NCBI GenBank assembly: GCA_910890315.1
Contig: CAJVGD010000022.1
Location: forward strand, 62,001-126,000
Length of the DNA: 64,000 bases
From: Serendipita indica DSM 11827
Lineage: Eukaryota; Basidiomycota; Agaricomycetes; Sebacinales; Serendipitaceae
Reading direction: 5' to 3'
How positions within the stretch are numbered: position 1 is the stretch's first letter; each line of letters begins with the position of its first letter. Position numbers and translations under genes: made by a program. The notes under the pieces were generated by a model. That model was not told the origin of the DNA and searched no databases. It saw only the letters and a list, made by a program, of their open reading frames with translations. Of the stretch, positions 21,944 through 31,689 are shown in pieces.

Positions 21944-23185
21944 ATGATGCCGCGTCACGTGGATTTACCCGTCGAACTGTGGGAGCAGATCCTAGAGAAT
22001 GCAATACATGTCCCCGTATTCCTCGATAGTAATCCAATCACAATCCAGACAGCACCCAAGTACCCCCGACTTTTCAATGAGCGCGCCTATTGGGAATCTG
22101 AACGTGTCCGCAATGCTTTGCGGCGCGTTTGTGCATCCTGGAACGCATTTCTCAGCGCCTTTGATCATAGATATATCCATATGGCAGACGTTATTCACGG
22201 AATCGTCCCAGTCCAGGCTTTACAGCGCGCAATACGCATCAGATTTGAAGACGTACCTATAAGTGAGAAGCGTGTGAGACGCGAAATATCTCTTTTAGTG
22301 GAAAGGAGCGACCTAGGCATCTTCGAAAATGGTCGAGCACTCCCGTGGAGGTTGGAGATAATGGAGACTACCTCGGACTTTGCTATGTCCGCTCGAATTA
22401 TACTTCCAAGCAATCGACATATTAACATCAAGTCCATCACAGGAAGTTCGTATGATACTCTCTTGTTTTTAATCACCAAAGGGGTTGAAGTGGCCCCTGG
22501 CCTTCTATGGACTACCCAGCGCCAGCTGTTCACATGGGGCGCGATTCCCAACAAGCACTTTAGAAATGTCATCACTTTAGCATTTACTACTGCAAGCCAC
22601 GCTGACATTGCTCTACCCGACTTTCCAGCACTCCGTCACCTCTATGTCACCGCTCTAGTGGTCCCCGACCTGAATAGGGCTCCTGCATGGCTGAAGGCTT
22701 TTGGAAAGCAACTTCATGTGCTCTACTGGCTCACAAGGTTCACAAGCGGCCCAAAGATCGTGCTGAACTCCACCATCTGGGATCTGTGTCCACTTGTGGA
22801 GGTGCTCTCAATACCTCCAAGAGTAGCCTGGACACCCCCACCAAAAGGACACCCAATTCATACTATTGTCGACACCCCTTCGTTCACCAAATGCCCTGGG
22901 CTGGTGTGTCATCAGTGTAGTTCACATCACGATATTATCACCATACCAAGCATATCATTTGCGAGCTATGCCGCATCGGGGATTCGCACCGTCATTCTTT
23001 CTCCAAAGGATGGCGATAAACAGATATCCGACCTTGCCTCTCGGCTGTGGCTGAAAGATGACACGAATTGTCTTTTGAAACAGGCCTATGATCATGGAAT
23101 TCGTCTTTTGGATTCGAATCTCGAGATATTCAGGACGATGGCCGCATTATGTGGTGGCAAGGGACGACAAATGCCTAGAAAGTGA
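21944..23185 (+). CDS. F-box-like protein, main cluster family (copy 8, intact)
   Basis: A 413-residue intact frame starting at MMPRHVDLPVELWEQILENA; a GTG six bases earlier is not used. Order: YWESERVRNALRRVCASW, FDHRYIHMADVIHGIVP, an arginine-rich stretch with no Cys cluster, Leu-rich segments (LPDFPALRHLYVTAL), WDLCPLVEVLSIPP, PPPKGHPIH, then CHQCSSHHD, which keeps the C-x2-C-x3-H spacing. It ends soon after a HGIRLLDSN element, lacking the long tail of other copies. It is divergent from the P450 gene, with 317 bp between the two starts. Outside the main array but clearly the same family. Confidence 0.83.
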   Translation: MMPRHVDLPVELWEQILENAIHVPVFLDSNPITIQTAPKYPRLFNERAYWESERVRNALRRVCASWNAFLSAFDHRYIHMADVIHGIVPVQALQRAIRIRFEDVPISEKRVRREISLLVERSDLGIFENGRALPWRLEIMETTSDFAMSARIILPSNRHINIKSITGSSYDTLLFLITKGVEVAPGLLWTTQRQLFTWGAIPNKHFRNVITLAFTTASHADIALPDFPALRHLYVTALVVPDLNRAPAWLKAFGKQLHVLYWLTRFTSGPKIVLNSTIWDLCPLVEVLSIPPRVAWTPPPKGHPIHTIVDTPSFTKCPGLVCHQCSSHHDIITIPSISFASYAASGIRTVILSPKDGDKQISDLASRLWLKDDTNCLLKQAYDHGIRLLDSNLEIFRTMAALCGGKGRQMPRK

Positions 23186-23312
23186 CGCATAAAGAGAGGT
23201 TCGATAACTTCGAATGTAGATACTTGCGCTATATTGAACAATTGATCGCTTTGAACTTTATTTTACATTTGGTGCACTATATCACCGTTGTATTTCGCTC
23301 TTTGGTTGCCTT

Positions 23313-24893
23313 CTACAGGAGAGTGTCTGTACGGATACGATCACTCTCTTGCAGGCATCGGAAAGAGAGCGCCTCGCTCCACGTAAACGTCGCCGCGCGC
23401 TCGTCTGCAGTTCCGACAAGACGATTCCAGACTTGCGTGGCGATAAATCGATGCGTCTTGGTGGACGGGTGGAAACAATCGACGCTGGAAAGAGCTATGC
23501 CATGATAAGCACACGTCTCCGAAAAGTTGAAACGTACGTACCTTGAACAGGGTAGGAAGCGAGAGGAATGTTGGGTGGTTGCCAGAGAACGGCGCTAGAG
23601 AAGACTGTGAGAAACCCTCGGGGCAGTAAATAAAACGCACAAATTGGAGTAGCGCTTTTGTTGGTACTCTTTGACGATTTTGACCAGTCGTTCATTGTAC
23701 TGGTTCATCAGTTTGTCCATGAGGGCTCGAGTGGTGTCCCCAACTGAACCACCGAGAAGCATGCACTTTCGGTACATTAGAACTTGGATCGCACTCTCGA
23801 TACAGAGGATACTTACTGGGCACTCAATGTTTGCATGTGGAATAGGAGCAGTTGAGAACAGTATGGTTGGTTTAACGTCATCTGGTAAGGGATTAGGGAT
23901 GACGGGATGATCTTGAGTGAGAGATTGGCGTACCGTGTACACGTCGGAGACTTTAAACACCCCAATGACATTGACGACGGTGTTGGCTGATGAATTTGGT
24001 CTATAATATATCAATCTTTACTATCAAAAGCTTACGAATTCCATTTCGGACGGCCTCGAGAGTCTTGCGAATGCTCGCCTCAAAGTCATCCGGCGATGCT
24101 GGTCCGAATCCTAGGACGGATTGGAAGCACATGGAGCAAATGTCGTTGGAGCCAATCTGGAGGTTGAGGTACTTGTATGCGCTCGCAGGGATATTGCGCG
24201 CCTTGACTTGTGGGATGAGGTAGTCGTTGACCTCGTGGTAGAGATTTGTTGCCAAAGCGCCAGATTGGGCTGCATTAAGCTGATCAACCCGAGAGTTCCA
24301 TCCAAAGGGACCGATGGGGCAGAGAGGTCCTGAAGGTGGGTTAGTAGGTATCCGACTTGTTCCAGAGACATACCAAAGCACAGTTCGATCGTAGGGTTAG
24401 AGCCAAGACTACCTCCTGTGAGCGAAGGCTTGTAGTTCTTGATAAGCTAGATAGTAGAGTCAACGGGAAGGAAGCCTCAGCAGACGATGAAGACAAACAT
24501 TGGGGATCGTAATAGCTCCAGCGTCCATTCCAGCAGCGTATGACTCTCCACGCCATTCGCTGAAACTAAGGAGAGTATTGTTCTGGATTCCACGACTAAA
24601 GGCACTCGCGGTGATAGAGTCGCCAAGAGCCATCGTATAGGAAAAGTCATCAGGACGACTACGAATAGACTGTCAGTGATAATCAAGATCACGTGGAGAA
24701 AGACATACAGATCATGGACGCTCGTCGGAGGAGACGAACGTGCAGCTACTGCAGGACAGGACGAGATAGAGTTGGCATATACAGCATCAGCACGCTTCGA
24801 TACATCTTCGACGACGTCGAGAGGCGCCGAAGAAGTGATGCGGGTAAGGAGCAATGTGACCAAGAGAGTGAGAGGGAGAAAGAGAGGAGCCAT
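23313..24893 (-). CDS. Secreted GDSL/SGNH lipase, phospholipase-B-like (paralogue A)
   Basis: Likely secreted or membrane-anchored acyl-ester hydrolase of the eukaryotic phospholipase-B1-like SGNH group. It starts MAPLFLPLTLLVTLLLTRIT (signal peptide). About eight exons follow: SVHDL; RPDDFSYTMALGDSITASAF, with the nucleophile Ser in GDS; EWRGESYAAGMDAGAITIPN; GWNSRVDQLNAAQSGALATN; YLNLQIGSNDICSMC, with the conserved Asn of the third block; VVNVIGVFKVSDVYTV; ALMDKLMNQYNERLVKIVKE; and a last exon with LSSVDCFHPSTKTH, supplying the catalytic Asp and His, then WNRLVG, ending RTDTLL. Length and block order fit the family. It is one of three paralogues in this window. The substrate (phospholipid or other ester) cannot be told from sequence. 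Confidence 0.88.
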
Positions 24894-26052
24894 CTCGAAA
24901 GTCGGCAGAGCTGTGTCTCCAAAAGACTAGAGGATACTTCGGTTCCATCTCATAGTTTTTATACTGCTCGTCCGGCTGGGAAGATGTTGACCGATCCCGG
25001 AGCTGAAGCGGCTGTTTTCCTTGAGAGATAGGTCACTTGAGCATTCATCCTCGAATATGAAGAGTTTCGGAGACATCGTAAGAGGACGTGGTTGGCTGCT
25101 CAACTAAAGTGGCGGGAGGGTGATTTGAAGAGGACTGCTAGGTGATTCGCCGCGGCTGCCTTGTTGATGGATCTTCTCGCGGGTTTCCCATCGCCAGAAT
25201 CATGCCATATAGACCTCTAAGAGTACGAATACACCATACTCGAGCTCTGGGTCAGCTCTGATAGTCGCTGTTGAGCAATTTGCCATCCACTTGGGAGTTT
25301 TTGGGATGGCAATGTACGTGTTCCGTCAAGATAAGGTAGCTCAGAAGAGATTGGATGACAATTAAGGCTGGTCATCTGCTGATGATCAATCGTCGGGCCG
25401 CCGTGGTGCATATGTTGCAAAATATGGAAGGAGCGCTCAGACGGTGCATGAATCCGGTAAATCTCGTGGACCGAGCCCGAATCCTATTCAAGGATCGGAA
25501 AGAAGTCGCTGATTGGCATATGGATACGAGAGGCTGTCTTCACTAGACCCCGCGGCCGTGGTCAGAAGCAAGAAGTAGATCAACCCCGCATTCCGATGGG
25601 AGCGGGTGCGGGGGACATGTGATTCCACTCTTGAGAGTGGATAGAGGAACTAAGAAGGCAAGAGACCCAACCATAAATGCATTTAACTAGATTTGGCTTA
25701 TTCGGACAACGAATGAGGGCAGCACTGCCACCGGCGAGAGTCGTCAACGTGAGCGTGAATAAGAAATAAACTAGCCATGCTAATAACTAGGAGGACCAAC
25801 GACCAGGTTTCTGTGAAATGGTTAAGATGGAGCAAGGAAGGACATTGCGACCAAATACAAGTGGTGATAATCAAGCCGGCATGAGAAGGCCATACATAAA
25901 GGATCGTAAGCCTGTTATGCTCCAATTTTTCTCAAGTTCGTCAGTTGAGAGACGGAATGAGAAGTACTTATGCATAGGAATTAGATGATGACAATACGAG
26001 GCTACAGGACCATCGTGAATTTGGTATTAACAAAGACGAAATCATGAACATT
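24894..26052. other. Gene-free stretch upstream of GDSL gene A
   Basis: About 1.16 kb. It contains an 18-nt motif at 25370-25387 that is also found upstream of GDSL gene B. Weak further similarity around this motif suggests an old duplication of the flank. No gene with family support. Confidence 0.5.
25370..25387 (+). repeat. 18-nt motif shared by the upstream flanks of GDSL genes A and B
   Basis: GGTCATCTGCTGATGATC occurs here, 477 nt upstream of the start of GDSL gene A, and again at 29451-29468, 391 nt upstream of gene B. The two genes are in the same orientation. Either it is a remnant of a common duplicated flank or a kept regulatory site. I did not find it upstream of gene C. Confidence 0.5.
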
Positions 26053-27255
26053 TCAACTGAATATTGGAGTATAGTTTCGGGCGGGGCTCTTCCTCTTGCC
26101 CCGTGCAACCTCGAGTCTCTGAACGATATACTCATCCAGTGACATCCAGTTGAAATCCAAGACCCGGAATCCAAGCAACACCAGCGTCATTAACATACAA
26201 TGCGTCTCTAATTCCCGCCCTTCCAGCCAGCATGGGAAACGCGTCTCCCACCGCCAAGGATGAACGATGGTTGAGATTCTAGATCTCGTGATCTCAGCCA
26301 ACCATGGCTGAATGCACCAACTAGTGTGGCCTTGTTGGCAAACAGCGCAAAAGTAGCTAGATGCTGTTTGATTCCTGCCGACTTTTATCGCAAGTGTAGT
26401 GATAGGGTGATGTAGAGGAGGCTGAGTCCAAGGGACTTTGGCCGGAAGTGAGAGGGAGGTGATACGGGGACATATCTCCCAGATCGTCGGGTTGAGGCTC
26501 AAGAAACCATGTTTAAGCCATGAATCCCACCACAAGGTCACTAGTTGGTGGCCTATATCACCTAGCCACGAGACCAAATCAAAAGCTACACCGAGCCCAG
26601 TTACAAGGGCAAGGTGCCGCAGATTTGGCATTTTCAGGGGCTCAAGCTTCCATACAACTCCGAGATTAAGAGTGGTGACATATTGCATGTTCGAGAGGGG
26701 TCCCATATGTTCGATGCTGACGACAAGCCCGTCCAAGTGTGTGAAAGGTTTGCCAGGGTCCTGTTCGGGGAGCAGAACTCGTACACCTCTCAACTGATTG
26801 CCTGTAGTGACCTCGTTGAGAAGTTTTCTCCAGGGTATTCCTTTGGCCTCCAGTATCTCTGCCTTCCACACACCAACGTCACTCAGAGCCGAAAGCCTAT
26901 TACGAGTGACCTCGTACTTTGTCGAGCTAAAGCCGCATGTGCAACCATGCACCTCCCATAATATTCTATAGGCAGTGGAGAGGGCATCCACAGGAACCCT
27001 CTCATGCAAAACGTCCGAGAGCTCGACGTATCGATGCGCAAATTGGCGAAGATATAGAGCCCACGATTGACAGACGCGCATTAGGCTATTCCTGACCCTC
27101 TCTGCATCCCAATATCCTCTGGGATCCCTGTAACGTTGGAGGCCGGCTAATCCATACTTTTCCGCCGGGTCGATTTCGAAGAAAAGTGGAACGTGAATGG
27201 AATATCGTAGGACTGTTTGCCAGAGCTCCACTGGAAGACGATATTCGTTGCTCAT
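26053..27255 (-). CDS. F-box-like protein, main cluster family (copy 9, intact)
   Basis: The start chosen at 27255 (MSNEYRLPVELWQTVLRYSI) matches the other copies; a longer frame to 27396 adds residues that no paralogue has. 400 residues. It contains YWDAERVRNSLMRVCQSW, FAHRYVELSDVLHERVPV, a CTCG Cys pair, Leu-rich parts (MPNLRHLALV), WEICPRITSLSLP, HHPITTLAI, CAVCQQGH (C-x2-C-x3-H) and a LGFRVLDFNWMSLDEYIVQR end. It sits between GDSL genes A and B on the same strand, so F-box and GDSL genes alternate here. No lesion. Confidence 0.83.
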   Translation of the reverse strand: MSNEYRLPVELWQTVLRYSIHVPLFFEIDPAEKYGLAGLQRYRDPRGYWDAERVRNSLMRVCQSWALYLRQFAHRYVELSDVLHERVPVDALSTAYRILWEVHGCTCGFSSTKYEVTRNRLSALSDVGVWKAEILEAKGIPWRKLLNEVTTGNQLRGVRVLLPEQDPGKPFTHLDGLVVSIEHMGPLSNMQYVTTLNLGVVWKLEPLKMPNLRHLALVTGLGVAFDLVSWLGDIGHQLVTLWWDSWLKHGFLSLNPTIWEICPRITSLSLPAKVPWTQPPLHHPITTLAIKVGRNQTASSYFCAVCQQGHTSWCIQPWLAEITRSRISTIVHPWRWETRFPCWLEGRELETHCMLMTLVLLGFRVLDFNWMSLDEYIVQRLEVARGKRKSPARNYTPIFS

Positions 27256-27491
27256 CCCGCTCGCAAGGCAAACGTGGTGGAAGGCAGGTTGTTGCCGCAA
27301 GGCGTCAAATTTCGTCAGATATAGCAAAATATCGTCATACACCGAAGAAAGGTCAAAGAATAGCAATAGACAAAGCAGCTTGGCTATTGTTTGCAATCAA
27401 TCAAACAGTGGCTAAATGAGCCGCGAGCTCATCAGATCTGAGCTCGAAAGAAATTTCAATAAAGCCCCCATTCAGACCGGAGAAAACCGCC

Positions 27492-29060
27492 TCAGATCAG
27501 GGTATCAGTGTGGATCCGATCGGCCTCTTGCAAGCATCTAAACTGCAGGCTTTCCGACCAAGCGAGAGGAACAGCACGCTCTGTGGCGTTCCCAACGAGG
27601 CGATTCCAGAGTTCTGCGGCCATCAGCTGGTGCGTCTTGATCGAGGGGTGAAAGCAGTCCACGCTAGACAACGCTATTGACCGACTCAAACTAACGCACA
27701 AGAAAGGGGGAAAGCATAACATACCATGGACTGGGAACGTGCTTAGTGGAATGTTGGGAGGTTGCCAGAGTACGGCGCTACAGGAGCGTCAGAGGGTTCG
27801 TCAAGTTAAACCCGAGCAGAAGGAACGGACAAGTCGGAGTAGCGCTTTGTTTGATATTCTTTGACAATCTTGATTAGCCGCTCGTTGTACTGGTTCATCA
27901 GCGAGTCCATGAGAGCGCGAGTAGCAGCGCCGACTTTTCCACCCAGAAGCATACACTGAGAAATACGATCAGGCTATAGAGTAAGTAATAGAGTAGGACA
28001 TACTGGGCACTCGAGATTCACGTGAGGAACTGGAAGTAGTTGGGAACAGTATGGCTGGTTGAGAGTCATCTACGGACATGAGATTCATACCTAGTCCAAA
28101 GATCAAGCGTACCGAGTAGACATCTGAAACCTTGAAAACTCCCACGACGTTGACCACAGTGTTAGCTATCCAACATTAGCATTATTCTTGGACAAAGGGC
28201 GAGTCAATTCACGTATATTCTTTCTTACCGCTTCAAGAGCCTTGCGAATGCTGCTCTCAAACTCATCTGGGGATGAAGGACCAAAGCCCACGATGGCCTG
28301 GTGGCACATTCCGCAAAGATCGTTGGAGCCAATTTGAAGATTCAGGTATTTGAACGCCGTCGAGGGAATCTTGCGTGCTCGGATTTGAGGGATGAGATAG
28401 TCGTTGACCTCGTGTGGAATATTGGTCGCCATTGCGCCAGATTGAGCGGCATTAAGCTGATCCACCTTGGAGTTCCATCCAATTGGACCAATTGGACAAA
28501 GAGCACCTATTTGCGAGGTTCATATTCGAGTGACAAGGTACGGTTGACGTACCGTAGCAAAGTTCCGGGATCGGATTCGAGCCTAGGCTGCCTCCACTGA
28601 GAGAGGGATTGTACCGCTTCATGATCTAAGCCAGATCTATCAGCTTCGAGTCGAGGAGTTGGTGGTGCAAGTACGTTTGGAAGGGTTATGGCGCCAGGGT
28701 CCATGCCATTTGCATACGACTCGCCGCGCCACTCGCCAAAGCTAGTGAGAACATTGTTCTGGATACCTCGACTAAAGCATCCAGCGGTGATAGAGTCACC
28801 CAGTGCCATGGTATACGAAAAGTCATCCGGGCGACTGGGGATAGAGATTGTTAACTCTTGCACTCGCTCTCCAACACAGCGACCTACAGATCGTGAACGC
28901 TGCTCGGTGGAGCTGTACGAGCCGGTATAGCTGGGCAAGATGAGATGGTGCTAGCGTAGACAGCACCGTCTCGCCTTTCCAGATCGAGGGGTGCAGAGAG
29001 TGTGGTTGGTGTAAGGAGTAGTGTGCTGAAGAGAGCGAGTGAAGTAGTGAGTGAGACCAT
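27492..29060 (-). CDS. Secreted GDSL/SGNH lipase, phospholipase-B-like (paralogue B)
   Basis: Starts MVSLTTSLALFSTLLLTPTT (signal peptide), followed by LERRDGAVYASTISSC. The exons match paralogue A block for block: RPDDFSYTMALGDSITAGCF (nucleophile Ser), EWRGESYANGMDPGAITLPN, the GGSLGSNPIPELCY exon, GWNSKVDQLNAAQSGAMATN, YLNLQIGSNDLCGMC (conserved Asn), VVNVVGVFKVSDVYSV, ALMDSLMNQYNERLIKIVKE, and a last exon with LSSVDCFHPSIKTH (Asp-His pair), ending HTDTLI. Intron positions look the same as in A, so the two arose by tandem duplication, later split by an F-box gene. Probably extracellular ester hydrolysis; no lesion noticed. Confidence 0.87.
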
Positions 29061-29893
29061 CCTGATCTGAATCAACAACGAGTAGGGGAAACTGGGTCCT
29101 CCGCTCGACTGAGCTTCCACCATGTACGACCTTTATGCGAACCAAGTGCTCGAACGGGGCGGATGCAAACGGTCACTTGAGCGTGTCTTCCTGCTCATTG
29201 ATCATGTCTTGCATGCTACGGCTCAACTTCTCGAACTCACCTTGTCCGTCAGCGGACCGCTCAGACGATTCCCAAGGCCTCCAGTTCTCTGCACCCGATT
29301 GCGAAGCGGAGCATATCTACTACTTTACACTTGGTAAGGTGTCTATACGCGCTCACGCGCTACCGAAGCAGATGATACAGTGACTTGGCCGCACCACTAT
29401 TGGTCTCAGATGTCATATTCGAAGACTCGAAGTCGCATAGAGTAAACAGTGGTCATCTGCTGATGATCTGGCATCGGCCACAGGTTGTACACATGTTGAG
29501 ATATCTTGGTCAAGTTCGGTAAGCTCAAGAGCCGATGCCGTATGGAATACAAATTGGGATTTGAGGCCGGATGCTGGCTGATGAACGAGGCCGTCGTCGG
29601 TGGTTGGCGATTGGATAATGCCGTCGGAACCAAGTTCCGCCATCAACTCCACCCCACACTCGACAGCTCGGAAGCCGCAGATCACTTACATCTGCGTATA
29701 CCCATCAACGTGAAATTCATCCGGTTGTTCCAACCTGAGGTTATTGCCGATGGAACGGTAGCGAGCAGAGGGCAGACTCGGATGCTATGGCAAGCTAAGA
29801 ACACATACAGAAGGTCAGAAGCGTGTCTAGAAGAAAAAGTTCGAGTACAAAGGACAAAACGGAAAAATCAATGGCATAGATGAAGCGCACCCT
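29061..29893. other. Gene-free stretch between GDSL gene B and the bHLH gene
   Basis: About 830 nt: upstream flank of GDSL gene B and 3' flank of the bHLH gene. Apart from the second copy of the 18-nt shared motif at 29451-29468, nothing with support. Confidence 0.45.
29451..29468 (+). repeat. 18-nt motif shared by the upstream flanks of GDSL genes A and B (copy 2)
   Basis: Second copy of GGTCATCTGCTGATGATC, identical to 25370-25387. Weaker similarity continues for some tens of bases downstream. Confidence 0.5.
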
Positions 29894-31097
29894 TTATGCC
29901 ACACGCATTCTCTTTGCCGGTCGTTCGAGGTCGATTTCCTCCTCGTCATCCTCCTCTTCTTCATCACCGGCCAATTCATCTTCCTCCCGTTCGCCAAGAT
30001 GCGCTTTCAGTCTTATGACTTCCGCTTCGAGTCTCGAAGTCTTCTTCTTTTCCTTTTCCAAATCTTCCGCAGTGGCCTTGTACCGCGACGCCCACTCGGC
30101 GACAACTTGCTCATGCGTCAGCTTTTCCATCGTCCAGCGTTCAATATTCTTCTGCTCCTTCTCCTGCAGATCTTTGACGTACGCCACCGCTCGTTGAAGA
30201 ACTGCGCCTTTGGCCTTTTCTCCGTGTCCAGCAGGGATGAGGCGTGCGAGCTCGTTGATCCCTTCGTTGATGTTTCCGCGTCGCCGTCGCTCGACTTCCT
30301 TGTGATTGTCTTTACGTTGCCGTGCCCATTCAGACGACCCTGGCTCGGGGCGTGGTTTGTGTGGGGATCCAAAGGTGCTGCCGCGGCCTGGCGAATCGCC
30401 TTCAGGAGGGGCCTCTGCATCATGGGCAGATGGAAGAGGGCCATCTGCTATATTAGCGGCTGCGAGGAGACCAGGGTGCCTATGGATTGAAGGCACATCA
30501 GACGAGGCGCAAATGAACAGCTGTCGAGCGAGACGCACATGGGGAACGGAAACGGGAGGGCGGCAGGGGTGGTACCCGATTGTCCATCAGCCTAAAATTT
30601 GATATCATGAACATGAACAATACACTTCAATTGAAAACAAGTGGACATACTCTCGCCGGGAAGCCAATAGGCAACTGCTTCAGGAGTGTATACAGGTGCG
30701 CCCGTTCGTTGCCACTCAGCGTTCCGTTTTGTGCTGTAGGTAAGATGATTGGGATACCGCCTGGGCCGACTGCTGGCAAGATGAACCCAGGTGGAGGTTG
30801 TTGCAACGCGGCGTGGATAGGTTGCGAGTTTGCTGGCGACGGTGGTACGTCCTTGTTTGTAGCTGCTGGTGATGCATCTTGGTCCTGAGATGCATGAGAA
30901 CGTCTAGGAGACTCTGGTGTTTCCGGTTCTGCCATTGCCCCCTTCTTTGGCCGACCTCGCTTTGGGTAATTTCGAGAAGGTGGCGTATTTAGTCTCGGAG
31001 GTTGCACCGGTCTTTGAGGGGAAGTATCTGGAGAGTCATCTTGGTCCCGTTCTGGCTCAAAGTCTGAGCCCGCCCCACTCTCTTCGGAGGCTGACAT
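29894..31097 (-). CDS. bHLH transcription factor, CBF1/USF-like, with an AT-hook-like motif
   Basis: Nuclear E-box-binding regulator. Three exons: the first starts MSASEESGAGSDFEPERDQD and includes an AT-hook-like KRGRPKKG; the second is short (about 70 nt, from the GCTGATGGAC region); the third begins after a gtgcgt...ccatag intron of 59 nt and carries the domain. The basic region is KDNHKEVERRRRGNINEGIN, with the His/Glu/Arg combination known to read CACGTG. It is followed by the loop and second helix (GAVLQRAVAYVKDL), a long coiled coil (ATAEDLEKEKKKTSRLEAEV) and a very acidic end with PAKRMRV. About 360 residues. Cbf1-type proteins control sulphur-amino-acid genes and centromere function in yeasts; that role is not shown here. 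Confidence 0.85.
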
Positions 31098-31689
31098 GAT
31101 TTATCAGCTAAGAGAGCTAGGTATTAGATTATGCGTCCTTATCTGGCGATTTAGCATGATATTACTCACAGGGATGTGAGATGGCTCGGAGTAAACGCCC
31201 TTTGGGCAGATGGGTCGCTTGATGGACGATAAAGGGGAAAATTAGAGGATTAAAAGGCTTGAAAGGAGCACAAGAGAGAGTTCACAGCGATAATGGACGA
31301 GCAGAATCAGTCTCGTAGCCCGGGGGTCACCTGACCTCACGGGACCAGCGAGAAATCAGTCCAAAATTCGACTCCCACCTGCCATTTGCCTGGACAAGGC
31401 TTTAAAATACCAGAGTAAATCACAATACGTATACTATAAATATCCAAGAAACGAATGCCACCTTTACGCCTTTGACGGATATTGAGGGGCGTCCAACTCC
31501 TCTGTGGGCGTGTCCCCTCTTTAGATTCTCGGGAGAATTGCATTACACTCTTGCGAGAACTTGTCGAATCGCATGCAGCTACGGACTGGGCCGCAGCGCC
31601 GTTGCACATGGACCGAACCGCGCGGTAAATGAGGTCAGGATAAGGTACATAAACCCAACAACAAATCGTAGAATACTTGGAATTCGACC
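31098..31689. promoter_or_regulatory. Divergent promoter region, bHLH and MFS genes
   Basis: A 592-nt interval between two divergently transcribed starts, so it must hold both promoters. I see no clear shared element and no gene. Confidence 0.45.
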
